A DNA stretch of 64,000 bases from Clostridium sp. Ade.TY. GTDB taxonomy: Bacteria > Bacillota > Clostridia > Clostridiales > Clostridiaceae. How positions within the stretch are numbered: position 1 is the first letter of the stretch; each line of letters starts with the position of its first letter. The stretch is taken from assembly GCF_000498355.1 (NCBI RefSeq), contig NZ_AVSV01000003.1, forward strand, positions 124,001 through 188,000, given 5' to 3'. Made by a program: the position numbers and the translations under genes. Shown here piece after piece: positions 63,963 to 64,000 of the stretch. Below the pieces are notes generated by a model. It ran no database searches. It saw only the letters and a program-made list of their open reading frames with translations, and was not told the DNA's origin.

Positions 63963-64000
63963 TTATTTTAGAGTTTCAAGTATTTTTATAGCTTTTATTT
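63963..64000 (-). CDS. Possible C-terminal end of a minus-strand gene cut by the window edge
   Basis: On the minus strand the last 12 codons inside the window read IKAIKILETLK followed by TAA at 63963-63965, a plausible helical C-terminus. Too short to identify; other frames close earlier. Confidence 0.25.
   Translation of the reverse strand, partial: IKAIKILETLK

Overview
The window is very AT-rich DNA with A/T-ending codons, strong GGAGG-type ribosome binding sites, frequent TTG/GTG-like upstream codons and many short intrinsic terminators. The gene families (arginine deiminase operon, class III glutamine synthetase, ANTAR regulator behind glnA, guanine riboswitches, cbiMNQO, oleate hydratase, T-box) point to a low-GC anaerobic Firmicute, most likely Clostridium sensu stricto. 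I cannot resolve the species. I see no rRNA, tRNA, CRISPR array, insertion sequence or prophage. It reads as ordinary chromosome with one probable acquired block (a restriction-modification system).

Layout. 1-3.3 kb: end of a secreted glycoside-hydrolase-like protein, a BadF/NagK-type sugar kinase and an RpiR regulator, which look like an amino-sugar or cell-wall salvage unit. 3.4-8.3 kb: a UDG-fold protein, a small DUF4359-like secreted protein, a single-HKD PLD nuclease, and a complete Sau3AI-type (GATC) restriction enzyme and C5 methyltransferase arranged divergently. 8.4-16 kb: a membrane protein, a UbiA prenyltransferase, a first NCS2 purine permease, an exported C69 dipeptidase, an XRE/DUF2975 pair and an MFS exporter.

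16-31 kb is a purine and nitrogen salvage region. A guanine riboswitch controls an NCS2 permease followed by the three subunits of a xanthine dehydrogenase family enzyme. Next come a wall-anchored 5'-nucleotidase, a divergent pair of glutamine synthetases (GSIII and GlnA) with an ANTAR antiterminator gene behind glnA, and a second guanine riboswitch driving pbuX-xpt. Both glutamine synthetase leaders carry the same AAAGGC hexaloop hairpin overlapping an intrinsic terminator. This suggests that one ANTAR protein controls both by antitermination, and it is the strongest regulatory find here.

31-46 kb is a mixture: DUF4352 and PASTA surface proteins, an M50 protease, a T-box controlled cystine-type transporter, oleate hydratase, YitT, an ACT-like small protein, a TPR-GGDEF diguanylate cyclase, MscL with a zinc ribbon, and a berberine-bridge-type flavoprotein. 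46.8-52.5 kb holds arcA-arcB-arcD-arcC-argR for fermentative arginine use. 52.8-56.4 kb has a ClC transporter, a VOC protein, small proteins and one interrupted gene. 56.4-59.6 kb is the cobalamin-riboswitch controlled cobalt ECF transporter cbiMNQO. 59.6-61 kb is a NarK-like nitrate/nitrite transporter with a perfect CRP/FNR-type palindrome upstream. The window ends with a patatin-like phospholipase and three unrecognised minus-strand genes, two of which look like divergent paralogs.
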